Positions 29,617 to 38,015 of a DNA stretch of 64,000 nucleotides are shown piece by piece. The DNA comes from Clostridiales bacterium. GTDB lineage: Bacteria > Bacillota > Clostridia > Peptostreptococcales > Anaerovoracaceae. The notes under the pieces were generated by a model, which worked only from the letters and a program-made list of their open reading frames with translations, was not told where the DNA came from and searched no databases. The stretch is from the NCBI GenBank assembly GCA_009911365.1, contig QXXF01000006.1:1-64000 (forward strand), read 5' to 3'. The position numbers and the translations under genes are program-made. Within the stretch, counting starts at the first letter, position 1. Every line of letters begins with the position of its first letter.

Positions 29617-30258
29617 CTAGCCTATACCGTAAGGGAGAAGTTTTTCCATATCATACTGTGATGTGATCTTCTTCAATCCTTCATGCGGTCTTGCGATGAC
29701 AACGGAGCTGTATACTTCCGTTCCCAGATTTTCTACTGCTTTGATGCCAGCTTCCACCGCTGTTTTGCAGGCGCCTACATCACCTTCTGTCAGAACGGAA
29801 ATATATCCGGACGCAGTATTTTCAAAACCAATCAGTTCTACATCAGCAGCCTTGCACATCGCATCGGCAGCTTCAATGGCGTAGACGATACCAAAGGTCT
29901 CGATCATTCCCAAGGCTTCTGTTCTGCCTACATTTCCATTGGCGATTTCTTCATCGCACTGGGTATCCACATCATAAATGGATACCACATCGCCGATAGG
30001 CTTGATCGGCCGCGGGATAACATCGGTAGCAGTCAGTTTGCCGATCGCTTCCGCTGCCTCCGCTCCTGCTTTGATGGAGGATTTGACAGCTGCCACATCC
30101 CCTTTGATAAACATTGTGACCAGTGTGGAACCTACGTTTTCATAGGAAATCAGTTCTACTTCCGCAGCCTTCAGCATCTTGTCGCATGCTTCCAGAGCAG
30201 GAACCATTCCTACTGTTTCCAGCATGCCCAATGCCTGTTCCGCATAATATCTTGCCAT
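29617..30258 (-). CDS. tandem BMC-domain (trimeric) shell protein
   Basis: 213 residues from the ATG at 30258 (MARYYAEQALGMLETVG), which follows AAGGAG; ATGs farther upstream lack a site. Two canonical BMC domains in series (ALGMLETVGMVPALEACDKM and ALGMIETFGIVYAIEAADAM) are joined by a linker of about 30 residues. Such proteins form pseudo-hexameric trimers. It lacks the PduT cysteine and the permuted order of PduB/EutL. First shell gene of the operon. Confidence 0.9.
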   Translation of the reverse strand: MARYYAEQALGMLETVGMVPALEACDKMLKAAEVELISYENVGSTLVTMFIKGDVAAVKSSIKAGAEAAEAIGKLTATDVIPRPIKPIGDVVSIYDVDTQCDEEIANGNVGRTEALGMIETFGIVYAIEAADAMCKAADVELIGFENTASGYISVLTEGDVGACKTAVEAGIKAVENLGTEVYSSVVIARPHEGLKKITSQYDMEKLLPYGIG

Positions 30259-30338
30259 AACAAGAATCTCCTTTCTCCTGCAATACTGTAAATATCCGCA
30301 GGACATTTTCATGCCCCGCAGTTTCATGAGCAAACCAA

Positions 30339-30605
30339 CTAGTCTTTGATGTAGCTGTTGATAGTAGCTTTTCCTTCTTCATGCGCATGATAGAAGATCC
30401 GCAATTCACCATTATCATCCATATCAAACCTGGACTCTTCAATCAGTCCATTCTGCTCGGCTGTCATGAGTGCTTCAATGACAGACGGTTTCTTCAGCAT
30501 TTTAAAGTTGCCGTATTCTGGCTTGAGCGCTTCGATCACATCGTCCGCGCATGCTTCATCAACTTTTGTAAAATATTTTAAAATCGCATAGTTTAAAGGT
30601 TTCAT
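30339..30605 (-). CDS. small winged-helix-like protein of unknown function
   Basis: 88 residues from an ATG at 30605, 1 nt after the transporter stop and 9 nt after GGAGG. Upstream in-frame codons belong to the transporter's shadow. The pattern (NYAILKYFTKVDEACADDVIEALKP ... PSVIEALMTAEQNGLIEESRF then a hairpin with YHAHEEG) looks like a winged helix-turn-helix. It could sense or regulate, or be a non-DNA-binding adaptor. No family name is recognised. Confidence 0.6.
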   Translation of the reverse strand: MKPLNYAILKYFTKVDEACADDVIEALKPEYGNFKMLKKPSVIEALMTAEQNGLIEESRFDMDDNGELRIFYHAHEEGKATINSYIKD

Positions 30606-30606
30606 A

Positions 30607-31695
30607 TCAGTTTGCCTCCTTTTTTGCCGCCGCGTTCTGAGCCAGCGCAAGAACGAAGATACCAAGGATCATAATAACGGCTCCTACCCAGCCCTGCCAA
30701 GGGATCGCATATCCATCAACTCCGAAGAACAGTCCGATGACCAGATAGCATGCCAGAGGTCCCCAGAACGCGTACATTCCGTTGCAGGCCATGCCCAGTG
30801 CCGCTCCACACATGCTGTTTCCTTTATACCAGAAGCTGAAGGCCGGTACTGCGAAGAAACCAGAAATAACGAAGAACATGATAGATGGGCTGTCAGAAAA
30901 TGCCTGCCCAATCAGAGAAATGCCAGAACCGATGCCGTCTCCGCCGATCAGGCTGAGAAGCGGAACCAGAATGATCACGTTAGCGACACCAGATGTGCAC
31001 TGACGGATCGTAATGCCGATCTCATAATCGATCATAGCAGTGCCGTATCCTGCCACAGCGCCTTCGACGCCCCAGCCAATAGCCGCAAACAACCCGGCAA
31101 ACATGCCTAAAACCGTTCCGCCGCTAAAGTCCACGCCATCGCCAAACGCAGTGCTTCCAATGAGGACTGCAGCCCCAAAGCAGATCACAATGCCAAGAAT
31201 CATCTTTCCAGTTAGATTCTGCTTAAATAAAAGTTTTCCCAGGATGGCGCCGACCGCCGCGTTCAGTGCCGCAATCGGTACGATGATGGATCCTGCCATT
31301 TGAAGACCCAGTACGTAACAAGTAGACGCAAACGGACCTCCAATCACCGCAGCCAGCATCATAACGGCACCTGGTTTTGTCTTGATGCTTCTGCCAAAGT
31401 CACTTAGCTTTCCTTTAATAGCCGCTATGATCAGCGCCCATACCGCAGAAAACACGTCATTTGTCGCGGCTCCCAACGCGCTCAGCGTATATATCGTCGC
31501 AAATGTGGAAACCGCGCCACCGTACCAGTCCAGCCAGATGCCGGAACCCATGCCCTGTGTCATGAACGCAGTGTACAGGCCATAGCACATGCCGGACGCT
31601 ACGGCAAACATAATCCCTTTTTTTCTGAAAGCTTTTGTCATTTGTTCTTTCGCTTCCAAGGCAGACGCAGGAACTGCCATTGCTCTTTCGCTCAT
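30607..31695 (-). CDS. DMT-superfamily (EamA-like) membrane transporter, candidate choline importer
   Basis: 362 residues with about ten hydrophobic helices in two EamA-like halves; the first half ends in the family-like run IVPIAALNAAVGAILGKLLFKQNLTGKM. The N-terminal 25 residues are hydrophilic. It is the first gene of the microcompartment operon, directly after the MerR-controlled promoter, with AGAGGAGG upstream. First position and the pathway make choline uptake a sensible guess, but the family includes exporters and many substrates. Confidence 0.75.
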   Translation of the reverse strand: MSERAMAVPASALEAKEQMTKAFRKKGIMFAVASGMCYGLYTAFMTQGMGSGIWLDWYGGAVSTFATIYTLSALGAATNDVFSAVWALIIAAIKGKLSDFGRSIKTKPGAVMMLAAVIGGPFASTCYVLGLQMAGSIIVPIAALNAAVGAILGKLLFKQNLTGKMILGIVICFGAAVLIGSTAFGDGVDFSGGTVLGMFAGLFAAIGWGVEGAVAGYGTAMIDYEIGITIRQCTSGVANVIILVPLLSLIGGDGIGSGISLIGQAFSDSPSIMFFVISGFFAVPAFSFWYKGNSMCGAALGMACNGMYAFWGPLACYLVIGLFFGVDGYAIPWQGWVGAVIMILGIFVLALAQNAAAKKEAN

Positions 31696-31742
31696 AATAA
31701 TAAGACCTCCTCTTTTCTTAAATGAAATGTAACGTAATAATT

Positions 31743-31840
31743 GCTATTTATACGATTTGTTTATAATAGCCAAAAGAACCTAACATCCCCAACCCCTTGT
31801 ATCTTTTAAGTATATCCCCTACTCTATAGAGGAATGTCAA
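31743..31840 (-). promoter_or_regulatory. MerR-type promoter and leader of the cut microcompartment operon
   Basis: On the minus strand TTGACA (31835-31840) and TATACT (31809-31814) are separated by 20 bp, the stretched spacing typical of MerR-activated promoters. The spacer begins TTCCTCTATAGAG and contains the palindrome ctctatagag. The same register is found before the MerR gene. A leader hairpin (gctatttata/ttataatagc, 31743-31770) lies between the start site and the transporter gene. The rest of 31696-32055 shows no gene. Confidence 0.75.
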
Positions 31841-32055
31841 CATTTATTTTTTTTGATTTTCATGCTCCCTTTCATACAAAAAAACGGAATTGACCGCAAA
31901 ATAGTATTTTTCTGAATCCTAAATATGTTCTGGAAATTTCTGAACAAACGCTCCCGAGCAGTTGAATTTTCAAAAAAAAGAACGGCTACGTCCCCATGTC
32001 AGGATCCGCATCCGTTTTTACTCCATTTCTACAAAATTCTTCTCTTTTTGTTTTA

Positions 32056-32082
32056 AAAAGCTTCCCCTTAGGGGAAGCTTTT
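32056..32082 (-). terminator. terminator after the MerR unit
   Basis: A perfect 12-bp stem (aaaagcttcccc/ggggaagctttt) with a 3-nt loop, with A-tracts and T-tracts on the two sides, lies after the 26-codon reading frame that follows merR. It should isolate the regulator from the operon promoter 220 nt downstream. Confidence 0.85.
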
Positions 32083-32097
32083 CTGGCGCCTGCCGCT

Positions 32098-32178
32098 CTA
32101 CAGGCTTTCATCGTGTTCTTTTGCTTCTTCCCAGGAAAGGAAAACGGTTCTATCCTGCGGCAGGTCTTTTATATCCAT
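32098..32178 (-). CDS. possible 26-residue peptide downstream of the MerR regulator
   Basis: An ATG at 32178 follows AAGGAGG by 4 nt and opens a 26-codon frame, MDIKDLPQDRTVFLSWEEAK plus six residues, ending 16 nt before a strong terminator. It is acidic and soluble. The ribosome site begins within 10 nt of the MerR stop, so it would be co-transcribed and possibly coupled. No family known. Confidence 0.45.
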   Translation of the reverse strand: MDIKDLPQDRTVFLSWEEAKEHDESL

Positions 32179-32192
32179 GCTGCCTCCTTATC

Positions 32193-33020
32193 TCACCGCG
32201 TAACTTTGATCAGTACTTCGGTTACAAATTCTTCACTGTTGCGGATGGTCCAGTAGTCAGTCACATACCGTTCTATTGCTTCCTCTCCGCATTTATATCC
32301 GTGTTCCCGCACCCAACTCGTAATTTTCTCATAAGTCTGGGCCAGCGTCTCATGGGGGCCGATATGATAACAGGACGCTACCATGGTTCCTCCAAGGGTC
32401 ATGATCGGGTTATCCCCGCAGTCCTTAATGATTTTCTGCAAGATCCGTACTTTGGTTTTCTTTTCCTCCAGCTTTTCCCGGTAATTGGGAAACCATAGGA
32501 TTACTGCGCCTGTAATATCCTTTTCAATCCGTTCCAGATAGTTGGTCCATTCGATATTGATGATGGACTCCATATAATTATAACTGAATTCCTGTTCCAG
32601 AAAGCAGGTGGTCATAGGATCCATATATTTTACCGATACTTCCGTCACATTATTTCTAATGACGCTGTTCGCTTCCAGGATCAAATCATACCAATCCTTA
32701 ACGGATATATAGGAAGCCCTTATTTCTTCTTCCCGCTTTCTTAATTCATCGATTTTCAGCCGAAACCCCTTCTCATGGGCCGCATAGGAGTTTCCTTCCA
32801 AGAACTCTTTCATTTCCTCCAGCCGGAATCCCATCTGTTTGAAATATTTGATGACCGGCACCCGCAGCAGTGTTTCTTTGCTGTAGTAACGGTAATTATT
32901 GTCTTCTGAAATTTTATCAGGACAGATGATCCCGATCTTATCGTAAAACCGCAGAGCTTTTTTTGATATATTACAAATTTTGCTTACTTCCCCAATCGAA
33001 TATAGTTTCTTTTTATCCAT
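32193..33020 (-). CDS. MerR-family regulator with GyrI-like ligand domain
   Basis: 275 residues from the ATG at 33020, 7 nt after GGAGG. Residues 1-70 are a MerR winged helix (YSIGEVSKICNISKKALRFYDKIGI). A long coiled-coil helix (about 80-120) follows, then a GyrI/AraC-effector-like domain (about 130-275) ending in EEFVTEVLIKV. This is the BmrR/TipA layout; such domains bind cationic lipophilic ligands through an acidic pocket, so a quaternary ammonium compound such as choline is a plausible inducer. It sits upstream of the operon on the same strand and appears to control both its own promoter and that of the operon. Confidence 0.85.
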   Translation of the reverse strand: MDKKKLYSIGEVSKICNISKKALRFYDKIGIICPDKISEDNNYRYYSKETLLRVPVIKYFKQMGFRLEEMKEFLEGNSYAAHEKGFRLKIDELRKREEEIRASYISVKDWYDLILEANSVIRNNVTEVSVKYMDPMTTCFLEQEFSYNYMESIINIEWTNYLERIEKDITGAVILWFPNYREKLEEKKTKVRILQKIIKDCGDNPIMTLGGTMVASCYHIGPHETLAQTYEKITSWVREHGYKCGEEAIERYVTDYWTIRNSEEFVTEVLIKVTR

Positions 33021-33105
33021 ATGCCCGCCTCCTGGCTCATCGATTGATGCCGCGTACACATGCCGCTGCAGACTTTTGATAATGTTATATGGGCTTTCAC
33101 GTTAT

Positions 33106-33137
33106 ATTGTAAAGTATCCCCTATGGAGGAAGGTCAA
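33106..33137 (-). promoter_or_regulatory. MerR-type promoter of the regulator gene
   Basis: TTGACC (33132-33137) and TACAAT (33106-33111) on the minus strand are spaced by 20 bp. The spacer starts TTCCTCCATAGGG, matching 11 of 13 positions of the operon promoter at the same distance from the -35 box. This points to autoregulation. Confidence 0.7.
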
Positions 33138-33191
33138 GCTTTTTTCTGCAAAATTTGTATTACCTTAGAAAAAAAGAACAGGAAATCTGGC

Positions 33192-33836
33192 TCATGCCCT
33201 GGCAGCCAGTCTTGCTTCTGCGTCTTCCAGAGTCCTGTAGCCGTAAAATCCGGCTGTGCCCCTGTGTATGCGAAAGGCTGTATTTTCCTGTCTATCACCA
33301 GATTTTCGCATATCTTCCAGATAACTTCTCAATGTCCGCACCGAATAGGTTTTCAGTTCTCCAATCGTATAGATGTGAAAGGATACATCTGCGCCTTCTG
33401 TTCCTGTAAGAGGACGCCCTGCCGCGGCAAAGGCAGGATAGGCTTTCTCAAACTCCTGTTGGAAACGGATGGACAGATTCGCGATCTGATCCACCAGTGC
33501 TTCTTTTTCCGCTGTAATCTGGGGCAAATAAGGTTTCAGATTCCTGTCGAAATAATCCGGCTGGGTGAACTCCATCATATATGCGTATTTTTCAGTCAGC
33601 AGATTGCGCCCCTCCTGTTCTGCCTGCTGCAGATCCTGCAGATAGCTTTCCAGTGTTTTTCTGCTGAAAGCATTGTGCTGGCTGTACCGCATGGCATAAA
33701 AAGTCCATTCGTCATCCTGACAGCCTGCTCTCCCCCCTTCGTTCTCCACCTGGTCGAACATCTTCCACTCTCTTTCGATGATCTGGTTGATCAAAGGATC
33801 TTTCGACCCGCTGTTTCGTTTTATTTCTTCTCTCAT
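33192..33836 (-). CDS. DUF4125-type protein
   Basis: 214 residues, soluble, helical, no signal peptide. It begins DPLINQIIEREWKMFDQVENEGGRAGCQDD, has a conserved-looking FYAMRYSQHNAFSRKTLESYL block near residue 50, and ends in a compact region with a Gly/Tyr turn (GTAGFYGYRTLEDAEARLAA). I recognise the DUF4125 pattern but no biochemical role is known to me. The start follows AGGAGG and lies 10 nt after the DUF4037 gene, so the two are surely co-translated. Confidence 0.7.
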   Translation of the reverse strand: MREEIKRNSGSKDPLINQIIEREWKMFDQVENEGGRAGCQDDEWTFYAMRYSQHNAFSRKTLESYLQDLQQAEQEGRNLLTEKYAYMMEFTQPDYFDRNLKPYLPQITAEKEALVDQIANLSIRFQQEFEKAYPAFAAAGRPLTGTEGADVSFHIYTIGELKTYSVRTLRSYLEDMRKSGDRQENTAFRIHRGTAGFYGYRTLEDAEARLAARA

Positions 33837-33846
33837 TTCCTTCCTC

Positions 33847-34785
33847 CTAGTCGCAATCGTCCATAATATGAAGGTTCCTCATACGGGAATCTTTGATGTT
33901 TCGCATCAGTTCTTCTCCGTGGCTTTGCAGAAAACTGTCAGTGGTCAGGGTGAAGCCTCTCCTGTTCAGTTCCCGTCCTACTTCGATGCATATGTTCTCA
34001 ATGAGCCATTCCTTTTTTCCGCGGTTTTCCATATGGTCTGTCATACAGGTCAATTCCTTTAGGTCCCGTACCGCAGGCTGTAAAATCCGCAGCTCTTCCG
34101 CACCCCGAAAAGCCCATTTGTAAAAAGGCATATATCTGCCGTTAAGAAGGTAAACAGCGGAAAGCGCTGTCTTGACAAATTCTCCGCAGGCAAGCCAGGC
34201 CGCACAGCTGTCGCCCCGCTTCATGGATCTTGGATAATTATACTGGCCTGACTGGGCCATAATGGCAGTCCTTGCCGCCAGCTTTTTTTTCAGTACGTCT
34301 TCAGGATAAAAATCCCGCAATGTGCTGCGTATCTGCGAAAAGACTCCCTGAAAGTCACAGAAAACCTGTCCATTCACTACTGTGGCGAGGAACCCTTCAG
34401 GGATGCGCAGCCACTCCAGGTTGTCCTTTGGAGCGCGGGGAAGTCCTGTAAATTTCCGGTAAAACTGTTCAATGGAAAGTACGCCGACCCTTCCTCCTCC
34501 CTGAGCAGTCTGCACCCGCACATATCCTTTGTAGCTTTTGGGAAGGCTGTCGTATGCCTGCTGCATCTGCCCGCCCACCTGTGCATAGATGCTTTCCGGA
34601 ATCCAGATGCAAAATCCCGGGCCAAAATCGTGGTCGCGGGAAAATTCATCGTCAAAGCCCAGGCACTCCGAACCTTCTCCCACCAGTCCGGCGGCAATAT
34701 ATTGTTTATATTCCGGGAATTGTTTTTCAATCATTTCCCGCCCATATTCTTCAAAATAAGCCTTTGAAAGTTCCATTCCCTTCAT
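33847..34785 (-). CDS. DUF4037-type nucleotidyltransferase-fold protein
   Basis: 312 residues from the ATG at 34785, which follows AAAGGAG by 10 nt; the ATG 7 codons earlier lacks a site. The segment GLVGEGSECLGFDDEFSRDHD near residues 36-56 resembles the G-S and D-x-D motifs of minimal nucleotidyltransferases, and a helical C-terminal half contains RTAIMAQSGQYNYPRSMKRGD. A nucleotidyl-transfer reaction is inferred from the fold only. Middle gene of a three-gene set with TPR and DUF4125 proteins. Confidence 0.7.
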   Translation of the reverse strand: MKGMELSKAYFEEYGREMIEKQFPEYKQYIAAGLVGEGSECLGFDDEFSRDHDFGPGFCIWIPESIYAQVGGQMQQAYDSLPKSYKGYVRVQTAQGGGRVGVLSIEQFYRKFTGLPRAPKDNLEWLRIPEGFLATVVNGQVFCDFQGVFSQIRSTLRDFYPEDVLKKKLAARTAIMAQSGQYNYPRSMKRGDSCAAWLACGEFVKTALSAVYLLNGRYMPFYKWAFRGAEELRILQPAVRDLKELTCMTDHMENRGKKEWLIENICIEVGRELNRRGFTLTTDSFLQSHGEELMRNIKDSRMRNLHIMDDCD

Positions 34786-34811
34786 CGCTCTCGTACTCCT
34801 TTCCATGCCAG

Positions 34812-35621
34812 CTACCGCAGGCTGCGACGCGTTTTTTCCAGATTGTCCGCCACCATGTCATAGGCCGGCGTTTTCCCAAAATCCCGCTGAATCAGTTCCA
34901 GCGCTTTTTCATAGTACCGCTCTGCCTCTTTGAATTTCCCGGTCATGTAAAAAACTTCTCCCAGACCTGCACAGGCCGCGGAATAATGGACATCTGTCCC
35001 TCCAGTCTCTTCTTCAAATATCGTTGCCGCAGAAAGAAAACTTTCTTTCGCCATTTCCAGTTTTCGCTGGCTGACCTGCAGCTCTCCTAGATTCACATAA
35101 GTCGTTGCCAGTTCCCCTCTGCACTGGGGCAGTCCTTTTATAATGTGAAACGCCTTGTCCAGTGCCTGTTCCGCCTCGGCAAACTGGCCCGTTTCCCTAT
35201 AGATCATGCTGATGTTATTGCACAGAGCGGCCATGCGGTAATCTCCCCCCAACCCGCAGTTGATGAGCATTTTCTCCGCCCTGAGGAACAGTTCCAACGC
35301 CTGAGCCAGTTCCTTCACCATCAAGTGCACATCTCCGGTATTGATCAGGGCTGTCGCATAATGCTCTGTAGATGCCAGGCCCATTTCTTCCAAAAGGGAA
35401 AGAACCCTCGCATAGAGCGATTTTGCCCTATCGATCTGTCCTGTTACTCTGCACAGGCCTCCTAGCTCATTGCAGACGGCTACAATACCGGAAGTATCCT
35501 TTTTTTCTTCTGCCTCCCGGAGACAGCCTTCCAGATATCTTTGGGTTTCTTTTCTGTCTTTGCGCTGAAACATAATGTCCAGCCCTTCATAGAATTCCTG
35601 TAAATTGAGCCTATCGTCCAT
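34812..35621 (-). CDS. tetratricopeptide-repeat protein
   Basis: 269 residues from the ATG at 35621 (MDDRLNLQEFYEGLDIMF); more upstream starts would run into the rplL terminator. About five to six TPR units are visible, for example AKSLYARVLSLLEEMGLAST, ALELFLRAEKMLINCGLGGD and AERYYEKALELIQRDFGKTP. TPR arrays bind proteins or peptides. It leads the TPR-DUF4037-DUF4125 set. No promoter was seen between it and the rplL terminator, so it may rely on read-through. Confidence 0.85.
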   Translation of the reverse strand: MDDRLNLQEFYEGLDIMFQRKDRKETQRYLEGCLREAEEKKDTSGIVAVCNELGGLCRVTGQIDRAKSLYARVLSLLEEMGLASTEHYATALINTGDVHLMVKELAQALELFLRAEKMLINCGLGGDYRMAALCNNISMIYRETGQFAEAEQALDKAFHIIKGLPQCRGELATTYVNLGELQVSQRKLEMAKESFLSAATIFEEETGGTDVHYSAACAGLGEVFYMTGKFKEAERYYEKALELIQRDFGKTPAYDMVADNLEKTRRSLR

Positions 35622-35647
35622 TCTGCCTTTTCCTTTCGTTCTGTAAT

Positions 35648-35688
35648 GAAAAGCAAGCAGCAGGAGGGATAGGTTCCTCTCCTGCTGC
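35648..35688 (-). terminator. rho-independent terminator after rplL
   Basis: A perfect 10-bp stem, gcagcaggag/ctcctgctgc (35657-35666/35679-35688), followed on the minus strand by TTGCTTTTC. It ends the rplJL transcript, where most Bacillota would read on into rpoB. Confidence 0.85.
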
Positions 35689-35711
35689 GTAATGTCTGCG
35701 TTCATGCGATG

Positions 35712-36089
35712 TTATTTCAGTTCTACCTTTGCGCCAACTTCTTCTAACTGGCCCTTGATGGCTTCTGCTTCTGCCTTTTCGACACCTTCTTTTACGTTGG
35801 ATGGAGCGCCATCTACCAGTGCCTTGGCTTCCTTCAGCCCCAGGCCTGTGATTTCTCTTACAGCCTTGATGACCTTGATCTTTTCGCCGCCAACTTCGGC
35901 CAGAACTACGTCGAATTCTGACTGTTCTTCGCCGCCGCCTGCTGCTGCGCCGTCTGCTGCCGCTACTACGACTCCCGCTGCCGCGGATACGCCAAACTCT
36001 TCTTCACATGCCTTTACCAGGTCATTTAATTCCAGTACGGATAACTCTTTTATCGCTTCGATAAATTCAGCTGTTGTTAATTTTGCCAT
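35712..36089 (-). CDS. rplL: 50S ribosomal protein L7/L12
   Basis: 125 residues with the dimerising N-terminus ([29 protein letters not shown]), an Ala/Gly-rich hinge, and the factor-binding C-terminal domain ([28 protein letters not shown]). Recruits translation GTPases to the stalk. Follows rplJ; rpoB is absent downstream. Confidence 0.97.
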   Translation of the reverse strand: MAKLTTAEFIEAIKELSVLELNDLVKACEEEFGVSAAAGVVVAAADGAAAGGGEEQSEFDVVLAEVGGEKIKVIKAVREITGLGLKEAKALVDGAPSNVKEGVEKAEAEAIKGQLEEVGAKVELK

Positions 36090-36138
36090 TATAAATTCCT
36101 CCTATATTTTCTTTTGAAGTATTGATTTCTCAATTTGT

Positions 36139-36663
36139 TTACTCTGCCGCGGCTTCCTGCTGGCCGTCAGCGCCACCCTGCTGTTCCGCGATCTGGTTCA
36201 GAACGCGCGCAAAGTTTGTGATCGGTGACTGGATGCTGCCCATAAACTTGGCGATGAGGGTTTCTCTTGATGGGATCTTGGCGATCTGGCTGATGCCGTC
36301 TTTGTCGAAAAAGTCTCCTTCCACGATACCCGCTTTGAATTCCATCTTTTTATATTCTTCGATTACTTCGTTGAGTACACGAGCTGGCGCTGTCGCGTCT
36401 TCATAGCTGATCGCGACCGCGCTTGGTCCTTCCAGGACCGGCTCCAGAGATTCAAAGTCCGTGCCCTGGATCGCTCTCTTCACAAGGGTATTTTTGTAAA
36501 CCGTATAGTCTACGTCCGCCTCACGAAGCTTTTTTCTCATGGCATCAGCCTGAGCTACCGTGATCCCCATGTAGTCGATCACAACAGCAGACTGCGCCTT
36601 TTCCAGCTTTTCTTTGATTTCGTCAATTATGACCTGTTTTTTCTGCCATGCTGCTTTTGACAT
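36139..36663 (-). CDS. rplJ: 50S ribosomal protein L10
   Basis: 174 residues from the ATG at 36663 (MSKAAWQKKQVIIDEIKEKL), 7 nt after AAAGGAG; earlier in-frame codons are leader sequence. Stalk base protein carrying L7/L12 dimers on its C-terminal helix, which here ends in a Gln/Gly/Ala-rich tail (AEQQGGADGQQEAAAE). Preceded by an L10-type RNA leader. Confidence 0.96.
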   Translation of the reverse strand: MSKAAWQKKQVIIDEIKEKLEKAQSAVVIDYMGITVAQADAMRKKLREADVDYTVYKNTLVKRAIQGTDFESLEPVLEGPSAVAISYEDATAPARVLNEVIEEYKKMEFKAGIVEGDFFDKDGISQIAKIPSRETLIAKFMGSIQSPITNFARVLNQIAEQQGGADGQQEAAAE

Positions 36664-36833
36664 GCGTATTCTCCTTTCCTGAGATTTGTGTTCTGGTACA
36701 CTGTAAATGAAAAGCCTTGCTTTTATCCGAGAAAACAAGGCCAATATGCATTCATTTATATTGTACCTCGGCGGGATGATTAAGCATTCGCCCCCGCTGT
36801 CTACGGTGTTTATTCGTAATTTACTTTATGGTC
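36664..36833 (-). ncRNA. L10 leader (autoregulatory RNA) of rplJL
   Basis: The 170-nt gap between rplA and rplJ contains a hairpin with GCCTTG/CAAGGC arms at about 36713-36742 followed on the minus strand by TTTTCATTT, a terminator-like attenuator, and an upstream structured segment. Position and layout match the L10 leader, which binds the L10(L12)4 complex to repress rplJL. I judged it from position and the hairpin, not by a covariance model. Confidence 0.65.
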
Positions 36834-37529
36834 TTAGCCAAGCTTTTGCGCGTTGACTTTGACTCCAGGTCCCATTGTGGAAGCAATGGTCACGCTTTTC
36901 AAATACTGACCCTTTGCTGCCGAAGGTTTCGCTTTGATAATGGCGTCCATCAGGGCATTAAAGTTTTCTGCCAGCTTTCCAGCTCCAAAGGAAGCTTTTC
37001 CAATTGGAGTGTGGATGATGTTCGTCTTATCCAGACGATACTCTACTTTACCCGCTTTTACTTCCTGAATGACTTTTGTCACATCCATGGTCACGGTGCC
37101 TGATTTCGGGTTTGGCATGAGACCCTTTGGTCCCAACAGCTTACCGAGCCGGCCTACGACACCCATCATGTCAGGTGTCGCGATGACTACGTCAAAGTCA
37201 AACCATCCTTCGGACTGGATCTTCTGCGCCATTTCTTCGGCTCCAACAAACTCCGCGCCAGCGGCTTCTGCTTCGGATGCTTTCTCGCCTTTGGCGAAAA
37301 CCAGCACCTTCTTTGATTTACCAGTTCCGTGAGGAAGCACGATCGCGCCTCTTACCTGCTGATCCGCATGTCTTCCGTCTACGCCCAAACGAATGTGGGC
37401 TTCGATTGTTTCGTCAAATTTCGCCTTGGATGTCTTTACGACCAGATCCATGGCTTCCGGCACTTCATATGTGGTCTGTTTTTCATATGAGCCGAGTGCT
37501 TCTTTGTACCTTTTGCCTCTCTTTGGCAT
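36834..37529 (-). CDS. rplA: 50S ribosomal protein L1
   Basis: 231 residues, normal length, with the L1 signature [16 protein letters not shown] near 140 and the N-terminal [11 protein letters not shown]. Binds 23S rRNA at the E-site stalk and commonly represses its own operon. Follows rplK by 45 nt. Confidence 0.97.
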   Translation of the reverse strand: MPKRGKRYKEALGSYEKQTTYEVPEAMDLVVKTSKAKFDETIEAHIRLGVDGRHADQQVRGAIVLPHGTGKSKKVLVFAKGEKASEAEAAGAEFVGAEEMAQKIQSEGWFDFDVVIATPDMMGVVGRLGKLLGPKGLMPNPKSGTVTMDVTKVIQEVKAGKVEYRLDKTNIIHTPIGKASFGAGKLAENFNALMDAIIKAKPSAAKGQYLKSVTIASTMGPGVKVNAQKLG

Positions 37530-37574
37530 TTTTTAACCTCCTTGTGGTATTAACGGCCAAAGCCTCCCACTTCC

Positions 37575-38000
37575 TTAGTCTTCAATAACGATTCCCATGC
37601 TTCTCGCAGTTCCCTTGATCATCTCCGTAGCGGATTCAAGGTTCGCCGCGTTCAGATCCGGCATCTTTGTCTTTGCGATTTCTTCTGCCTGTGCTCTTGT
37701 TAGTGTAGCCACCTTTGTCTTGTTAGGCTCACCGGAAGCAGAGTCCAGGCCAGCTGCTTTCTTCAGCAGTACTGCCGCAGGCGGTGTTTTGCAGATGAAC
37801 GAGAAAGATCTATCTGCGTAAACCGTGATCACGACAGGAATAATCATTCCTGGCTGGTCCTGAGTCTTGGCGTTGAACTGTTTGCAAAAGTCCATGATGT
37901 TTACGCCGTGCTGACCGAGAGCAGGTCCTACTGGAGGTGCTGGGTTCGCGTTGCCGGCTGGGATCTGAAGTTTGATATAACCTTCGATTTTCTTAGCCAT
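37575..38000 (-). CDS. rplK: 50S ribosomal protein L11
   Basis: 141 residues with the N-terminal [20 protein letters not shown] and the C-terminal rRNA-binding domain ([21 protein letters not shown]). Part of the GTPase-associated centre and needed for stringent-response sensing. Starts 15 nt after nusG. Confidence 0.97.
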   Translation of the reverse strand: MAKKIEGYIKLQIPAGNANPAPPVGPALGQHGVNIMDFCKQFNAKTQDQPGMIIPVVITVYADRSFSFICKTPPAAVLLKKAAGLDSASGEPNKTKVATLTRAQAEEIAKTKMPDLNAANLESATEMIKGTARSMGIVIED

Positions 38001-38015
38001 GTGTGTTCTCCTTTC

